A stretch of DNA of 14,112 bases from JANWZL01 sp037445185 (lineage in GTDB: Bacteria; Pseudomonadota; Gammaproteobacteria; Burkholderiales; Thiobacillaceae), in contig JBBIKZ010000060.1 in assembly GCA_037445185.1 (NCBI GenBank), positions 1 through 14,112 on the forward strand. The letters are read 5' to 3'. Both the position numbers and the translations under genes were made by a program. Of this stretch, positions 14,082-14,112 are shown one piece after another. Each line of letters begins with the position of its first letter. The stretch's first letter is position 1. The notes below the pieces were generated by a model that worked only from the letters and a program-made list of their open reading frames with translations, searched no databases and was not told where the DNA came from.

Positions 14082-14100
14082 GACATGGCCCTGCCATGTC
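14082..14100. other. Perfect 8-bp hairpin near right edge
   Basis: GACATGGC (14082-14089) and GCCATGTC (14093-14100) are perfect complements around CCT. No T-run follows on either strand within view. It could be an operator-like palindrome or a leader hairpin of a gene beyond the edge. Confidence 0.4.
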
Positions 14101-14112
14101 GCCGTGTCCTGT

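Larger units (their letters stand above)
13767..14112. other. Gene-free upstream region of lplT
   Basis: 346 bp to the right edge without a convincing gene. The two open frames of about 60 codons here (13763-13951 minus, 13804-13989 plus) are rich in Pro, Arg, Gly and Cys, lack family features, and look like GC-rich chance. It holds a short AT island near 14014-14024 and two inverted repeats at 14052-14067 and 14082-14100. It is probably the intergenic control region between lplT and a gene beyond the edge. Confidence 0.6.

Noticed and set aside
1..14112. Search for CRISPR arrays, tRNA genes, toxin-antitoxin or defence operons
   Set aside because: No regularly spaced direct repeats, tRNA-like cloverleaf or defence-type gene set was seen. 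The window is mostly housekeeping genes.

Overview
This is a GC-rich (about 70 % by eye) chromosomal window from a proteobacterium, most likely a gamma- or betaproteobacterium. The evidence is the run yoaA-tsaB-rimI-uracil-DNA glycosylase, an SMC condensin rather than MukB, the lysophospholipid transporter LplT, and a LemA/TPM cluster. Species cannot be fixed. I see no tRNA, rRNA, CRISPR array, prophage or intact transposon, and nothing that looks like a defence system. Most of the window is housekeeping.

Layout. (1) Positions 53-2449, minus strand: queF (queuosine precursor reductase), a 197-bp gap, a D-ribulokinase-like FGGY kinase, and an overlapping atypical PilZ-like protein. (2) At 2505-2513 an AT-rich, nearly symmetric -10 island sits between divergent queF and smc. 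(3) 2531-6094, plus: smc, starting at TTG. (4) 6095-6407: a 313-bp scar where zipA-ligA would usually follow smc. It holds a fragment of an EAL domain on the minus strand and a tandem repeat that looks like an insertion-sequence end. (5) 6408-8417, plus: the iron-sulphur helicase YoaA. (6) 8483-12359, plus: a tightly packed run of tsaB, rimI, type-4-like uracil-DNA glycosylase, lemA, an exported TPM/YgcG protein and a second TPM protein without an export signal. Its first three genes overlap by 4 bp each. (7) 12363-13766, minus: lplT, converging on the TPM gene with a 3-bp gap. (8) 13767-14112: no credible gene, but a short AT island and two small inverted repeats that may be regulatory.

Functional themes. 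Genome maintenance is represented by SMC, YoaA and the glycosylase; translation and RNA modification by QueF, TsaB and RimI; and the cell envelope by LemA, TPM and LplT. The most informative oddities are the smc-yoaA scar, a Cys-to-Ser change at a predicted Fe-S ligand of the glycosylase, the bidirectional -10 island, and -10-like hexamers very close to weakly marked start codons.
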